The notes below the pieces were generated by a model, which did not search any database, was not told the origin of the DNA, and worked only from the letters and a program-made list of their open reading frames with translations. From assembly GCA_964472315.1 (NCBI GenBank), contig CAYYJS010000003.1, positions 1-64,000 of the forward strand: 64,000 bases of DNA, read 5' to 3'. The position numbers and the translations under genes were made by a program. The stretch is from CAYYJS01 sp964472315. Lineage in GTDB: Bacteria > Verrucomicrobiota > Kiritimatiellia > UBA8416. This document shows positions 1 to 9,357 of this stretch, piece after piece (the first letter of the stretch is position 1; each line of letters starts with the position of its first letter).

Positions 1-90
1 GGAAACGTAGCTTAAACAGAGAATCATGTCCATATTATTATGGGAAGGTTAGTATACGCGGTGAACCAGGGCGCGCTGAGGACAGGTGAT

Positions 91-2421
91 ATGGCCAGCA
101 TAGCGGAAGATATGAAGTCCAACGGCTTACGCTACGTTCTCGTTCTCGCGGGTTTCGTTCTGCTGGCTTTCGTTGTATTCCGGTGCGCATGGGGGGCCGG
201 AAACATGTTTTCCACCTCAGACGGGAATATTGGCGCGGTGACAGCTCAACATCGCGCCTTTCCTGCGTGTTTCTCTGGGGCGATGAGTTCGACGCCTCTA
301 CTCGGCGATGTGAGTCGTGTGCGAGTGCTTCCCATCATGCTTGGGGCGTGGTTGATGTCCCCAGAGATGTTCTCCGATACGTGGTACGCTATTTACCTGG
401 TTGTCTCATCCGTCGCATTGGTGGCGTACCTTCGTTTGTGGCGATTGCATTGGCTCAGTTCTATCTGTGGTGCGCTGGCAGCGTTTTGGGTGGGATCGAT
501 TACGCTTTCTGCCGCAGGGCATTTGGGCAAACTGGGTGTGATGGCTTATGCAACTTTAGCACTGTACCCCTTGGAGCTCGCGTTGCGGGCCCAGCGGTCC
601 ATCAGCCGTGTACTCCTCGGTTCCGCAGTGGGCATTTTGGTCGGGGCAATGCTCCTGGTTCAGCAGGATGTGGGTTTGTTCGCAGGTCTCTTTCTGGGTG
701 GCTACACCTGTTTTCGACTGATACAAGTGGCAGGAAAGCGGTGGCAGGCATGGCTCCAACTGGTGTTGCCAATCGCGTTGGTGGGTGGTGGACTTGCGCT
801 GCGAACGTCTCTCACGTCCTACAAGACTCAGGTTGTTGATGCCGGACTGAGTCAGGAGGCGGAGGCGCGTTGGGATTTCGTGACGCAGTGGAGTATGGTT
901 CCTGAAGAGTTGGCTGATCTTGTTGCCCCCGGCTACACGGGTTGGAGCTCGGGGAACGTCGCAGGGCCGTACTGGGGAAAGATCGGAAGAAGTCCTGGAT
1001 GGGAAGATACCGGGCAGGGGTTCCAGAATTTTCGCCTCGATGGACTCTATATCGGCGTGATTCCGATCTTCTTTGCGTTGCTGGCCGTATACCTTGCAAT
1101 AGCACGAAGAAAGGAGGAGCGGGAGTTCAGTGGAGTCGTGTTGTGTTGGGTGGTTTTTGCCTGTGTGGCGTTGTTGCTGGCCTGTGGAAAATACTCGCCC
1201 TTGTACAAGGCCTTCTTCCATTTGCCGCTCGTCGGAAGTATCCGGGCTCCAATCAAGTTTCTTCACAATTTTCAGGTGTTCATCGGCATCCTTTGCGCGT
1301 ATGCCGTCGACCGGGCCGTCCTGTTAACGGGGAACAGGTTCGCGCTGTGGCGCTACTCAGGCTGGGCTGCTGCTGGTTTCGTCATATTGTTCGTTGGGCT
1401 CTATTTTTCGGTGGATGTCAATTCTTTTAGCGGATGGGGACAGTTTGCCTCAGTAATTAGTGGAAATATCAAGCATGCCTGGGCTCATGCTGCGATCATG
1501 AGCGTGGTCTTGGCGGGGGGCTTCCTGTGTCTCGTGTGGAAGCCCAATCAAGTGGTTCCGGTGACCTTCTCGGTCCTGTTGGTGCTTTGCCTGGCTGTGG
1601 ATTCCATTCTCTGGACCAGTCACTATTTCAAGGCTGTCGCGGTCGCGCAATACGAGAAGGGTAATCCGGTAATCAACTACCTTCGCGACAATCAGGGCGA
1701 CGAACGCATCTATTTTACGAGTACCAGTGGGGGCTACAACGCGTGGATTGGCGTCGATGGGCCGTATCACGGTTTGAACATCTTCAACTACTGGCAGATG
1801 CCTCGCATGTCGGGCGAGTATAAGCGATACCTTGGAGCGGCCGGACGTAACATGCTGCGACTTTGGCAGTTGACTTCCTGTCGTTATGTTGCCGCGTCAG
1901 CGGAAGTCCTGCATCAGGAGGGGATTGCCCAACTGTTCCAGCCTCGCATGTTCTTTCGGTTCGCCGTGGATGGTGGACACCTGACCGCCGTCGAGACCGA
2001 TGTCCCGACAGCCAAAGATGTCCAGGTTCTGCTCGAACTCGAGCGGCACATACCGCGGCTTGCATTGTTTCATGCGTGGGAGCCGTTGCCATTGAGCGAG
2101 CACTGCGATCGACTCTTTTCAGCCGCGTATGACCCGATGCAGCGTGTTCTTGTGGACAGCGACCAGGGCCGCCTCATTCCCGCTTCAACAGGCGGAGCCG
2201 GCTTTGAACCCGTCGAATCGACGCTAACCTCGTCTCGGGTATCCGTCACAACCAGATCAGAGATGGACGGTGTACTGCTGTTCACGCAGCGGTTCCAGCC
2301 TTCGTGGCGTGTATTGGTTGACGGGAAACCAGCCGAGTTGCTCCGCTGCAATTTCTTGTGCATGGGAGTGTTCGTTCCTGCGGGGGAGCATGCTGTCACG
2401 TTCGATGTGCGAGGGCGCTAG
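91..2421 (+). CDS. YfhO-type polytopic membrane protein (putative GT-C glycosyltransferase)
   Basis: A 776-residue integral membrane protein with many hydrophobic segments between about residues 10 and 500, followed by a soluble C-terminal domain. The end of the protein (SWRVLVDGKPAELLR, then VFVPAGEHAVTFDVRG) matches the conserved closing module of the YfhO family, whose members are GT-C fold proteins implicated in glycosylation of surface polymers. Substrate cannot be read from the sequence. An ATG at 40 is in frame but has no Shine-Dalgarno sequence; the ATG at 91 follows AGGTGAT and gives a short cytoplasmic tail before the first helix, so it is preferred. It opens a three-gene plus-strand polysaccharide set with the FkbM methyltransferase 41 bp downstream. 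Confidence 0.7.
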   Translation: MASIAEDMKSNGLRYVLVLAGFVLLAFVVFRCAWGAGNMFSTSDGNIGAVTAQHRAFPACFSGAMSSTPLLGDVSRVRVLPIMLGAWLMSPEMFSDTWYAIYLVVSSVALVAYLRLWRLHWLSSICGALAAFWVGSITLSAAGHLGKLGVMAYATLALYPLELALRAQRSISRVLLGSAVGILVGAMLLVQQDVGLFAGLFLGGYTCFRLIQVAGKRWQAWLQLVLPIALVGGGLALRTSLTSYKTQVVDAGLSQEAEARWDFVTQWSMVPEELADLVAPGYTGWSSGNVAGPYWGKIGRSPGWEDTGQGFQNFRLDGLYIGVIPIFFALLAVYLAIARRKEEREFSGVVLCWVVFACVALLLACGKYSPLYKAFFHLPLVGSIRAPIKFLHNFQVFIGILCAYAVDRAVLLTGNRFALWRYSGWAAAGFVILFVGLYFSVDVNSFSGWGQFASVISGNIKHAWAHAAIMSVVLAGGFLCLVWKPNQVVPVTFSVLLVLCLAVDSILWTSHYFKAVAVAQYEKGNPVINYLRDNQGDERIYFTSTSGGYNAWIGVDGPYHGLNIFNYWQMPRMSGEYKRYLGAAGRNMLRLWQLTSCRYVAASAEVLHQEGIAQLFQPRMFFRFAVDGGHLTAVETDVPTAKDVQVLLELERHIPRLALFHAWEPLPLSEHCDRLFSAAYDPMQRVLVDSDQGRLIPASTGGAGFEPVESTLTSSRVSVTTRSEMDGVLLFTQRFQPSWRVLVDGKPAELLRCNFLCMGVFVPAGEHAVTFDVRGR

Positions 2422-2462
2422 GCACCGCTGCAGGCATCGGTAGTATTACACGGAGCAGGCGC

Positions 2463-3359
2463 ATGAACGAGAGCCGCTTTATCTTGGACCACGCGCGATT
2501 ACCCTTCAAATACTTCGTTCGGGGGTGGCGGCACTTGATGTTTAGGCTTGTTGGCCGGTTTCGAGAGACTGTAACAATACGCACCAGGCAGGGCCGATTG
2601 ACCGTGTATACCCGTGACATTGTGATTGGTGGTGGGCTTTATCGTCGCGGGGAGTTCGAGTATGATGCGAGCCTGATGGTCGTACGCACGCTCAAGGAAC
2701 ATGGCTTCGTGCCTGACCGCGAGGTTACGCTATACGATGTGGGGGCCAATATCGGTCCGATTGGCTTGGGGTTGGCCCTTTCTGGAGAGGTCTCGCGGGT
2801 TGTTGCTGTCGAGCCTGAGCCCGCGAATTTCTTGTTGCTGGAGAAGAATGTCAGGCAGAACCGTCTTGCGAATCGTGTCGTGTGCTTGCCGTTTGCGGTT
2901 GATGAAGCGGTTGGACGGAGGGGGATGACGCTGTCTAAGAACAATCTGGGCGCTCATTGCTTAACCCGGGACGATTCGCGGGAGGGGATGACAATCGATT
3001 GCATCCCGCTTTTCGCAATATCTTCGATGGCGGAAGTGAAGAAAGCTGGTCTTGCCGAGCCTTCGGTGATCTGGATTGATGTGGAAGGGAGCGAGGGCAG
3101 GGCGTTTCGCGGGAGCAGGGAGTATCTCAAGAGCAATCGCATACCGGTTGTATCGGAAGTGAATATCCCCGCTTTGGCCCGGGCGGGAATGGCGCCCGGT
3201 GAATTCGCCGAGATCGTGTGTTCGATATGGGATGAGTACTGGGTTCCGTTTGGCGACAGACTTGTGCGTTATCCCATTCGCGTGTTCCCCAACTTCCTCG
3301 CGGGGCTTATTCCTGGTGGTTGCGAGACGGTTGTCTTCACGACGGAGAAGGCCCCATGA
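2463..3359 (+). CDS. FkbM family SAM-dependent methyltransferase
   Basis: A 298-residue methyltransferase, probably acting on a sugar hydroxyl in a surface polysaccharide. The SAM-binding core shows LYDVGANIG (motif I), VVAVEPEPANF with the acidic residue that binds the SAM ribose, and WIDVEGSEGRAFRG, the FkbM hallmark (IDVEG.E). The ATG at 2463 is preceded by GGAG about 7 bases away; the upstream in-frame extension from 2358 overlaps the YfhO gene and does not look like protein. The stop overlaps the start of the next gene (ATGA), suggesting translational coupling with the GT8 glycosyltransferase. FkbM enzymes commonly occur in O-antigen and exopolysaccharide clusters, which fits the neighbourhood. 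Confidence 0.85.
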   Translation: MNESRFILDHARLPFKYFVRGWRHLMFRLVGRFRETVTIRTRQGRLTVYTRDIVIGGGLYRRGEFEYDASLMVVRTLKEHGFVPDREVTLYDVGANIGPIGLGLALSGEVSRVVAVEPEPANFLLLEKNVRQNRLANRVVCLPFAVDEAVGRRGMTLSKNNLGAHCLTRDDSREGMTIDCIPLFAISSMAEVKKAGLAEPSVIWIDVEGSEGRAFRGSREYLKSNRIPVVSEVNIPALARAGMAPGEFAEIVCSIWDEYWVPFGDRLVRYPIRVFPNFLAGLIPGGCETVVFTTEKAP

Positions 3360-4288
3360 GGAACACCATAACAATCGTCGTGACCATCGATCGAAACTAC
3401 CTCCAGCCTGCCGGCGTGATGCTGAATTCCCTGCTCAGCAATACAAGAAGTACGGTTCACATATGGCTGTTGCATCCCGATTTGAATGATGACGATAGAG
3501 CCCTGCTGGCTGAGGTGCTCGTCCGGCACCCACATGCGACGATCGAGTACATCACCGTGTCGAATGAGCCGTTCATCGATCTCAAGATAACAGGCCATTT
3601 TTCGGCGGTTATGTATTACAAGCTTTGTTTCGACCGGATATTGCCCGCATCCGTTGATCGCCTGATCTACCTGGACCCCGATGTCATTGTGACGGCAGAT
3701 ATTGCGGAGTTGTGGAGATTCGATTTGGGAGGTGCTCTCCTGGCGGCTGTCCCCGTTGAGGTGAAGCATGACAGGGAGTGCATTGTGAAGGCCGGCGCGG
3801 CGTACTTCAATTGCGGGATCATGCTTGTCAATCTGAAAGAATGGCGGGACGGGGACCTGTCCACCTCTCTGATGCGAGTTTCCAGAGAGTTGGCTTCCTA
3901 CTACGACCGTTGTCCCGAAATGGATGTTTTGAACGTGGTTGTCCGTGGCCGATGGCTGCCATTAGCGCCCTTCTGGAACTATTGGCCGGGGCTCTGCAGC
4001 GAGGGCGCTCCGTATTCCGAGGCGGATCGCGAACGAGCATGCCGGGGGAATGGCATTCTTCATTTTCTTGGCTCAATCAAACCGTGGCAGTACGCCTACA
4101 GGGATCCGAACCAGCGTCTCTATCTCCAGTATCGCCACGGTACACCATGGGAGAAGGTCGATCTACAGGGAAAGACGGCGATGGCAATGCTGTATCGACT
4201 CGCGCCGCGCTTTTTCGTCAGAGCTTTGCAGAACAAGATCAGCGGCACTGCGATAGCCGGTATTGTCCGCCGATGGATTACAAGTTGA
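3356..4288 (+). CDS. Glycosyltransferase family 8 (LPS galactosyl/glucosyltransferase-like)
   Basis: A 310-residue retaining GT-A glycosyltransferase. Recognisable GT8 motifs are the N-terminal nucleotide-sugar site (ITIVVTIDRNYLQPAGVM), the metal-binding DxD region RLIYLDPDVIV near residue 105, YFNCGIMLVNLKEWR, and ILHFLGSIKPWQY near the C-terminus. Such enzymes add hexoses from UDP-sugars to LPS core or surface glycans. The ATG overlaps the FkbM stop codon, and the gene ends convergently with an 11-bp overlap onto the 3' end of the minus-strand DUF5672 gene. Donor and acceptor cannot be assigned. Confidence 0.88.
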   Translation: MRNTITIVVTIDRNYLQPAGVMLNSLLSNTRSTVHIWLLHPDLNDDDRALLAEVLVRHPHATIEYITVSNEPFIDLKITGHFSAVMYYKLCFDRILPASVDRLIYLDPDVIVTADIAELWRFDLGGALLAAVPVEVKHDRECIVKAGAAYFNCGIMLVNLKEWRDGDLSTSLMRVSRELASYYDRCPEMDVLNVVVRGRWLPLAPFWNYWPGLCSEGAPYSEADRERACRGNGILHFLGSIKPWQYAYRDPNQRLYLQYRHGTPWEKVDLQGKTAMAMLYRLAPRFFVRALQNKISGTAIAGIVRRWITS

Positions 4289-5078
4289 TTGGATCGGAGA
4301 CAGAGTGAAGGGACTCACTTTCGTTGATCTCTGAAAATCTTGCGCGTGTATGCAACTCAAGCCGCTCTCGCCAAAACTGCGGCGAGTTGCGCTCCCATGC
4401 ATGGCACCCGAAGGGCAGTTGATTGCCCAGCAAGGCGAACGATTCTTCCGGATGGCATTCCACACCAAACCGCAGAGCCACATCGGATGGAGGGATGGTG
4501 TACGTCTTTTCAAGCCTTCCAACCACACCGCACCAGAACAGGTCTTCATGCAACCAGAAGAGGATGAGGGAAAGCCATCGATATTTCTTGGCCAGGCGGA
4601 AGTGGATAGCCACTTCCCGTAGTGAGAAGCCACCGTTCCCAACCGAAGGGAAAAGACGTTTTCCGAAAGGAAGAAGGCGGAATAGACTCCTCTTCCAACC
4701 CCCAATAAAATTGAAATCCGCCCAAGGCGGGCCGATGTAGGAAAATCGTCTACCGCACCAGGCGGCAAGCTCGTCCCTGAAAACCAGACAGTCGAGCTGG
4801 CAAATCAGAATGTACTCGTAATCGCGAAAGCAGCCATAGAATCGCCCACTTTTAAGCAATTTACTGTAAGTCTTAACCGTGCGAAAATCACAAGAGGGAA
4901 ACCGCCTGCACTCGGCCTCTGGAAAGACCCGCAAATAGGCCGAGACATCCATTCCTTCGGGCGAAGCAAATATGACATCGTGTTGGCTCAAATGTTTCCT
5001 GAATGTATCCAGAGAACTCTTCTCGCCATCTTTCATGCGCTCGCTATAGGTTGGAATCACGACGGCTACGCTCTTCAT
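4278..5078 (-). CDS. DUF5672 family putative glycosyltransferase
   Basis: A 266-residue protein resembling the DUF5672 family found in polysaccharide clusters, thought to be GT-A-like glycosyltransferases. Visible features are the N-terminal strand VAVVIPTYSERM, the DxD-like CQLDCLVFRDELAAWC, and the block FSYIGPPWADF followed by a glycine-rich GNGGFSLR, typical of this family. The ATG at 5078 follows a strong Shine-Dalgarno sequence (AAGGAG), which rules out the longer frame from 5120. It is the last gene of a four-gene minus-strand polysaccharide run (7890 to 4278). The local sequence is AT-richer than the energy-metabolism region. Confidence 0.7.
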   Translation of the reverse strand: MKSVAVVIPTYSERMKDGEKSSLDTFRKHLSQHDVIFASPEGMDVSAYLRVFPEAECRRFPSCDFRTVKTYSKLLKSGRFYGCFRDYEYILICQLDCLVFRDELAAWCGRRFSYIGPPWADFNFIGGWKRSLFRLLPFGKRLFPSVGNGGFSLREVAIHFRLAKKYRWLSLILFWLHEDLFWCGVVGRLEKTYTIPPSDVALRFGVECHPEESFALLGNQLPFGCHAWERNSPQFWRERLELHTRARFSEINESESLHSVSDPINL

Positions 5079-5148
5079 GCTTCTCCTTGTGAACGCTCTT
5101 CCCGAAGCCATTTCCTGCACAAATCGGGCCTCGGCCGCACGATCTGCA

Positions 5149-5994
5149 TCAGTCGGACACCCGGCCCATCCGTCCGCATCGATAGTCGGAAACAGCCCTA
5201 AGAATCCACTTCAGGCGACGGCGCCGCTCTGTTTCCAAGAAAAGCGCCTTCACTACAACGTCGCGCACACAGCGACGAACATGCCCGACTCCGCCGCACC
5301 GCCGGTATTTGCGCATAACAAAAAGTCCGTTGCGCACCACGTAGTAATCTCGAATCGGAGCATGGGAAACGATTTCCATCCACGCAAATCGAAGCCATTC
5401 GACCTGCTTCATCGCTCCCAACCGATGCTCCAGAACAATCCCGGGGATCTCCAACACCTCCCATCTGCGGGCATTCATTCGCAGGCAATACTCATGATCA
5501 ACATGGTCGATAAAGAGATTTTCGTCAAAGGCTCCGCAATCCCGGTAGGCATCCATACTGAGGATGCATCCCGATGTCATCGTCATGTCGATTCTTCGGG
5601 GAACACCGGATCGGACACGGCGGCCAACTTCGCCCGAATGCAGAGGAGCCGTCATGCCGATTCGCGCCACGATCACCGTCTCGCTGGCCTGACGGAACCG
5701 GACGAACTCGCCCTCCGGAAACCGGCTGTCCTGATCCATCGTCAACAAATGGGTACATCCGTGCTTCACAACACTCGCCGCGCCAAGGTTCAAGGCCGCC
5801 GCAACGCCGACGTTTTCCGGTCTATGCACGTATTCAAACAGCACTAGCGGCCCGAGCCGCTCCAATGCGACAGAATCCATTGGTGACGGGGAGTTGTCCA
5901 CCAGAACGAGCCACTCTACTGAATCCGCATACGTCAGAATGTTCGCAAGAACATCCTCGGGATGGAACAAGACCACGACGGCACCCAACCTCAT
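5149..5994 (-). CDS. Glycosyltransferase family 2, rhamnosyltransferase-like
   Basis: A 281-residue inverting GT-A glycosyltransferase. It has the family 2 N-terminal strand LGAVVVLFHPEDVLANI, VLVDNSPSP for nucleotide binding, the rhamnosyltransferase-type segment RPENVGVAAALNLGA, and the metal-binding TMDQDSRF (DxD-like). The middle segment SGCILSMDAYRDCGAFDENLFIDHVDHEYCLR is broken up here only by family-typical residues; its FIDHVDxEYCLR part is characteristic of rhamnosyltransferases building O-antigen. The ATG at 5994 follows GGAGGT ten bases upstream. The gene lies 25 bp after the stop of the methyltransferase gene and 70 bp before DUF5672. Confidence 0.85.
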   Translation of the reverse strand: MRLGAVVVLFHPEDVLANILTYADSVEWLVLVDNSPSPMDSVALERLGPLVLFEYVHRPENVGVAAALNLGAASVVKHGCTHLLTMDQDSRFPEGEFVRFRQASETVIVARIGMTAPLHSGEVGRRVRSGVPRRIDMTMTSGCILSMDAYRDCGAFDENLFIDHVDHEYCLRMNARRWEVLEIPGIVLEHRLGAMKQVEWLRFAWMEIVSHAPIRDYYVVRNGLFVMRKYRRCGGVGHVRRCVRDVVVKALFLETERRRRLKWILRAVSDYRCGRMGRVSD

Positions 5995-6019
5995 TTGCAC
6001 CTGAACCTCCCAATCCGTG

Positions 6020-7054
6020 TCATTTTTCGCAAACAACCGTCAACTCAGGCCCTGTCATCGGCGAGAGCAGATGAAGCCAACCCAACGCAAATCCTTTCGC
6101 ATGACTCGCTAGAAGCTGCCCGATTGGAAATGGATTACCCATGACATGCGGCATTCCGGCCCTCAGTTCGGTGGAGGCCAAATCCTGATAAACGAAACCG
6201 TTCATGGTCGTCGTTGCCACGATGGCGGAGAACCCGGCACGTTTGGCCATATCGACCAGCGACCCGGGCGTGAACACCTGCAAATGGCGAGGAACGTCCA
6301 ATCCTCTCCAATCGGATCGATACCGCGCATGAATCTTGGATCCGGCGTGCGGCGTCAACATCACCAATGCGCCATCCTTTTTCAGGATTCTTTTGCACTC
6401 CTTGAGCAAAGCCGCCGGATCCGGCACGTGCTCTATTACATGGCCCATGACAATCGCATCGAACGATCCTTCAGGAAATCCCTGATCGGACAATTGCCCC
6501 AAACGGACGTCGAGTCCCATGCTTCGTGCATTGCAAACAGCCTCTTCGTCAAAGTCCAGACCAACCGCATTCCACCCCTTTTCTTTCATCGACCGCAGGG
6601 CGGAACCGCTACCGCATCCCACTTCGAGAAGGTGGCCGCACGGCCTGGCATGCAAATGAAAAACACTCGCTTCCACCGTGCTTTTCCACATGGGATGCAG
6701 ACGCACCATCAGACTGCCGATCGTCGCCATCCAATCCGGCAAACCGGAATCATATCCTAATGCACTATGGAGATGGGCCGCTGTCATCCGCGCGACCCAT
6801 CTTCCCAGCAACGTTTTGGCACTTTCGGAACCGTGGTGCGTGTAATACGAGGCGTAAAGCAAGGGGAGATCCTCATCCACAGGAGTGGGATCCAGCCAAA
6901 GCATCCCGCAATCGGGAGAATCGCACTGCCGGACATCCCACTTTCCAGAAACACCGAAAAGACGATCGGGCAATTCCCGGTACATAAAAGAACCTTGCGA
7001 GGAACATGCGGGACATAAGGGCCGAGACACGGTTTCAATTTCAGATGTATTCAT
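6020..7054 (-). CDS. Zinc-ribbon plus class I SAM-dependent methyltransferase
   Basis: A 344-residue protein with an N-terminal Cys cluster (RPLCPACSS near residue 12, then RQCDSPDCGMLWLDP) likely to form a zinc ribbon. A class I methyltransferase domain follows: HLLEVGCGSGSALRSM (motif I), VGLDFDEEAV (motif II), FDAIVMGHVIEHVPDP (motif IV) and LKKDGALVMLTPH. This architecture is common in methyltransferases of polysaccharide and lipid-linked sugar clusters. The start at 7054 is supported by GAGAGGT six bases upstream. The substrate is unknown; sugar O- or C-methylation is inferred from context only. Confidence 0.8.
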   Translation of the reverse strand: MNTSEIETVSRPLCPACSSQGSFMYRELPDRLFGVSGKWDVRQCDSPDCGMLWLDPTPVDEDLPLLYASYYTHHGSESAKTLLGRWVARMTAAHLHSALGYDSGLPDWMATIGSLMVRLHPMWKSTVEASVFHLHARPCGHLLEVGCGSGSALRSMKEKGWNAVGLDFDEEAVCNARSMGLDVRLGQLSDQGFPEGSFDAIVMGHVIEHVPDPAALLKECKRILKKDGALVMLTPHAGSKIHARYRSDWRGLDVPRHLQVFTPGSLVDMAKRAGFSAIVATTTMNGFVYQDLASTELRAGMPHVMGNPFPIGQLLASHAKGFALGWLHLLSPMTGPELTVVCEK

Positions 7055-7110
7055 GATCAGACCTCTCTCCAATGCCCAGCCGCCAACCACCTGCCGCCTT
7101 AGCTGAAAAG

Positions 7111-7890
7111 CTAATGTCTTCTGAGCACAACAATGATTTCGCTCCCGTTAGGCGCAAACGTGTCTAATTCAAACCGGTCTCCGAGATAGCCTTTTGCTTG
7201 GCAAACAAACCCGGACAACGATGCCATATTCCAAACGTGGAAATGAATGCTATACCCGGAGTCCATGAGCTGGTTGGCTGCTTCAAGCGCCCCACCGGAT
7301 CTTTTAACTGCCAGGCTGAGCCATGCTGCATACGGAGCCGCGTATTGAGCAAACTCCTGATAATGCGCCTGCCTGGACAAATGCGAACCCTTGGTATCAT
7401 CCAGGATCAAATGTTCAAACGTCGTCAAAGGACGATCCCTGTCAAAGGTGCGCGATTTGTCGGGGATGGCGTAGTACAACACTCCCCCGCGAGTCAATTT
7501 GTTTAAATGAATGCGCATCGTGCCCAGCGGATTTTCGCAATGCTCCAGCATGTGGTTGGCAATCACGAAAGCCAGGCTGCCATCGGCAATGCTGGAAAGC
7601 ACCTCCCCATCGTCGACGATATCGACTTTCACGAATCGTTGATGGAAGTCCTTCATTTCTGGATATTCCGCCTGCAACCCTTCCCGTGTTAACCTGTCGA
7701 CATAAGCCACCTGCACATTCGATCCTACGTGCAGCGGAGTGTGAAGCGCACCAATCTCAATGCCGCGTCCATGCAAGTACTTTCTTGCGATGCGATTGCG
7801 CTTGGAGCCAACGAGGCCGGCCTGCATGCGCAGGGCGACCTGGTAAAGGAATGGCACGCGTTTCAGAATATGTTCAACATGATGTATCAT
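7111..7890 (-). CDS. Class I SAM-dependent methyltransferase of polysaccharide-cluster type
   Basis: A 259-residue methyltransferase. The SAM site is an atypical GRGIEIGALHTPL (in place of the usual LDVGCGxG), followed by VAYVDRLTREGL and FVIANHMLEHCENPLG, the pattern of a group found in O-antigen and capsule clusters. The ATG at 7890 (MIHHVEHILKRV) gives an N-terminus like related proteins. A longer start at 7953 has GAGGA almost touching the ATG, so it is a weaker but possible alternative. It is the first gene of the minus-strand set (methyltransferase, methyltransferase, GT2, DUF5672). An inactivated IS66 fragment lies immediately upstream. Confidence 0.72.
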   Translation of the reverse strand: MIHHVEHILKRVPFLYQVALRMQAGLVGSKRNRIARKYLHGRGIEIGALHTPLHVGSNVQVAYVDRLTREGLQAEYPEMKDFHQRFVKVDIVDDGEVLSSIADGSLAFVIANHMLEHCENPLGTMRIHLNKLTRGGVLYYAIPDKSRTFDRDRPLTTFEHLILDDTKGSHLSRQAHYQEFAQYAAPYAAWLSLAVKRSGGALEAANQLMDSGYSIHFHVWNMASLSGFVCQAKGYLGDRFELDTFAPNGSEIIVVLRRH

Positions 7891-7969
7891 GGATAACGCC
7901 CTATCTGAATCCCGATGTCCGCACGCCGGACTTTCCAAAGGCAACACTCCCATTCCTCAAATAGGAAGG

Positions 7970-8330
7970 TTAGTAACATTCCAGTAACCGTTCACGGGTT
8001 TGACGGGTGACTGAAGGAGAGGGTAGAGCATCAGGGCGGTTGGTGCAACAGGGAAGGTATCTGTTTGCCACGTAGAATGCATGAACGGGTGCGAAAATGA
8101 ACTGGAAGGCGGAGCGGTGCTAGAGGCGGCAGGTGCTCAGAACCGTCCAGATGCTTTCGGACCGGCGCTGGCCGTTGTGTCCGCGCGTCCCTTGAGTAAC
8201 CTTTCGGTCGATGACGATGTAGCGGATGGCCTGTTCGGTGAGGTTGTTGGTCGGCTCGATGTCGGGGGTGGTGGCAAGGGAGGCATTGGAAATACTGGAG
8301 CACGCGACGGCTGGCAGGGCCTGCCCACAC
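7970..8330 (-). pseudogene. IS66 family transposase C-terminal fragment (inactivated)
   Basis: Reading the minus strand from 8266 gives PDIEPTNNLTEQAIR, then YIVIDRKVTQGTRG and SIWTVLSTCRL, the C-terminal signature of IS66 (DDE) transposases around the catalytic Glu. A TAG at 8122-8120 interrupts the frame, after which HRSAFQFIFAPVHAFYVANR continues the family pattern. Upstream of 8266 the homology appears to shift frame (YFQ near 8300 is in another frame). Only the C-terminal part is present, so this is a decayed insertion. It sits between two polysaccharide genes on the same strand and marks past rearrangement of the locus. The remaining sequence between 7891 and 8385 holds no other gene that I can see. 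Confidence 0.75.
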
Positions 8331-8385
8331 CAAGTTTGAGGATCCGGTTGCGCGCGATCTCCGGCGTGGCCGCGTTGTCTTGGTT

Positions 8386-9357
8386 CTACCAGTAACTTCC
8401 GTTCTCTATGCTTCTGTAGTTGGCGATACGTTCAGAGGCGGCAGGCCGGGTCCAGTGCTCGTTCATGAGTTCTGCGGTGGGACGGTTCATCCAGCGCGAA
8501 CCATATATGCCGAAGAGTACCTGTGTTTCTCCGCCGAGATGGATTGCCTGCCCACCTTGTGATTTGATGAAGGCCCCTAGCGGCAAACTGTAGGCTCCGG
8601 CGCCGATCAGGGCGATGTCGAATTCCCGGCGTTCGATCTCTTGTTTCATTGAGTCGAGGGCTTGGAACCAGTCTCTGAATGGAACGGTCTCGCCACCGGC
8701 AGATTGCACGGACTTCAGTGTCTGCAGCTCGAAGGGAGGGAGGATGTCGGGGTTGTCGAAAAGGAGGGCTCTATTGGCGTACTGCCGGCGGATGCTTTCC
8801 TCAAATGGGTGGATTACAAGGACTCGCTTACCCTCCAAGGCTTTCGACCATGGCGTTCCCGCCTCGCTCCAGACGCTCAGACCGTTCTTTATCCGTTTAA
8901 CTTGCGGCATGCGATCGACGAGCAGTGTTTCGGCGTGTTGCCAAGAGAGAATGAGATCCATGTGGGGCAGGAGCGAAAGATACAACTCCGCGAAGCGCGT
9001 GAGATCGCCGGCTTCAGTTGAGAAGAACCCGGCATTATTGGAGAGTTTGTGGATCAGTGATGGATGCCACCCTTTGTATCTCACATCCCAGCTTAGGTAA
9101 CGGCGTATTCTCTCCCATGGGAGCATACGGCGGTCCTTGTAGAGGTAGGTCATGATGGCTTCCAGTTCGATGCTGCCCAGCTTTCCGATTAGACGCGGAG
9201 CATCCGACGCGATCATAGTGCGAATAAGGTCGTTCGCATCCGATCCTTCGGCATCAAACCAATCCTTCGGAAAAGGGAAAAGCCTCCGATGGAGACGTAT
9301 GAGTGCGCCGTGGATTGGTGTATCGATAGTTCTTTGCAAAAACTTGTCTATGATCAT
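8386..9357 (-). CDS. Conserved polysaccharide-cluster protein of unknown function (possible GT-D-like)
   Basis: A 323-residue soluble protein without a signal peptide. The central part (RVLVIHPFEESIRRQY) and the C-terminal block (FDIALIGAGAYSLPLGAF, GGQAIHLGGETQVLFGIYG, SRWMNRP) recall an uncharacterised family seen in capsule and exopolysaccharide loci. The alternating Rossmann-like strands and Gly-Ala-Gly turn suggest a nucleotide-sugar or GT-D-type fold, but this is inference. I cannot name a function. Its position between an IS66 remnant and a GT4 gene supports a role in surface glycan assembly. Confidence 0.6.
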   Translation of the reverse strand: MIIDKFLQRTIDTPIHGALIRLHRRLFPFPKDWFDAEGSDANDLIRTMIASDAPRLIGKLGSIELEAIMTYLYKDRRMLPWERIRRYLSWDVRYKGWHPSLIHKLSNNAGFFSTEAGDLTRFAELYLSLLPHMDLILSWQHAETLLVDRMPQVKRIKNGLSVWSEAGTPWSKALEGKRVLVIHPFEESIRRQYANRALLFDNPDILPPFELQTLKSVQSAGGETVPFRDWFQALDSMKQEIERREFDIALIGAGAYSLPLGAFIKSQGGQAIHLGGETQVLFGIYGSRWMNRPTAELMNEHWTRPAASERIANYRSIENGSYW

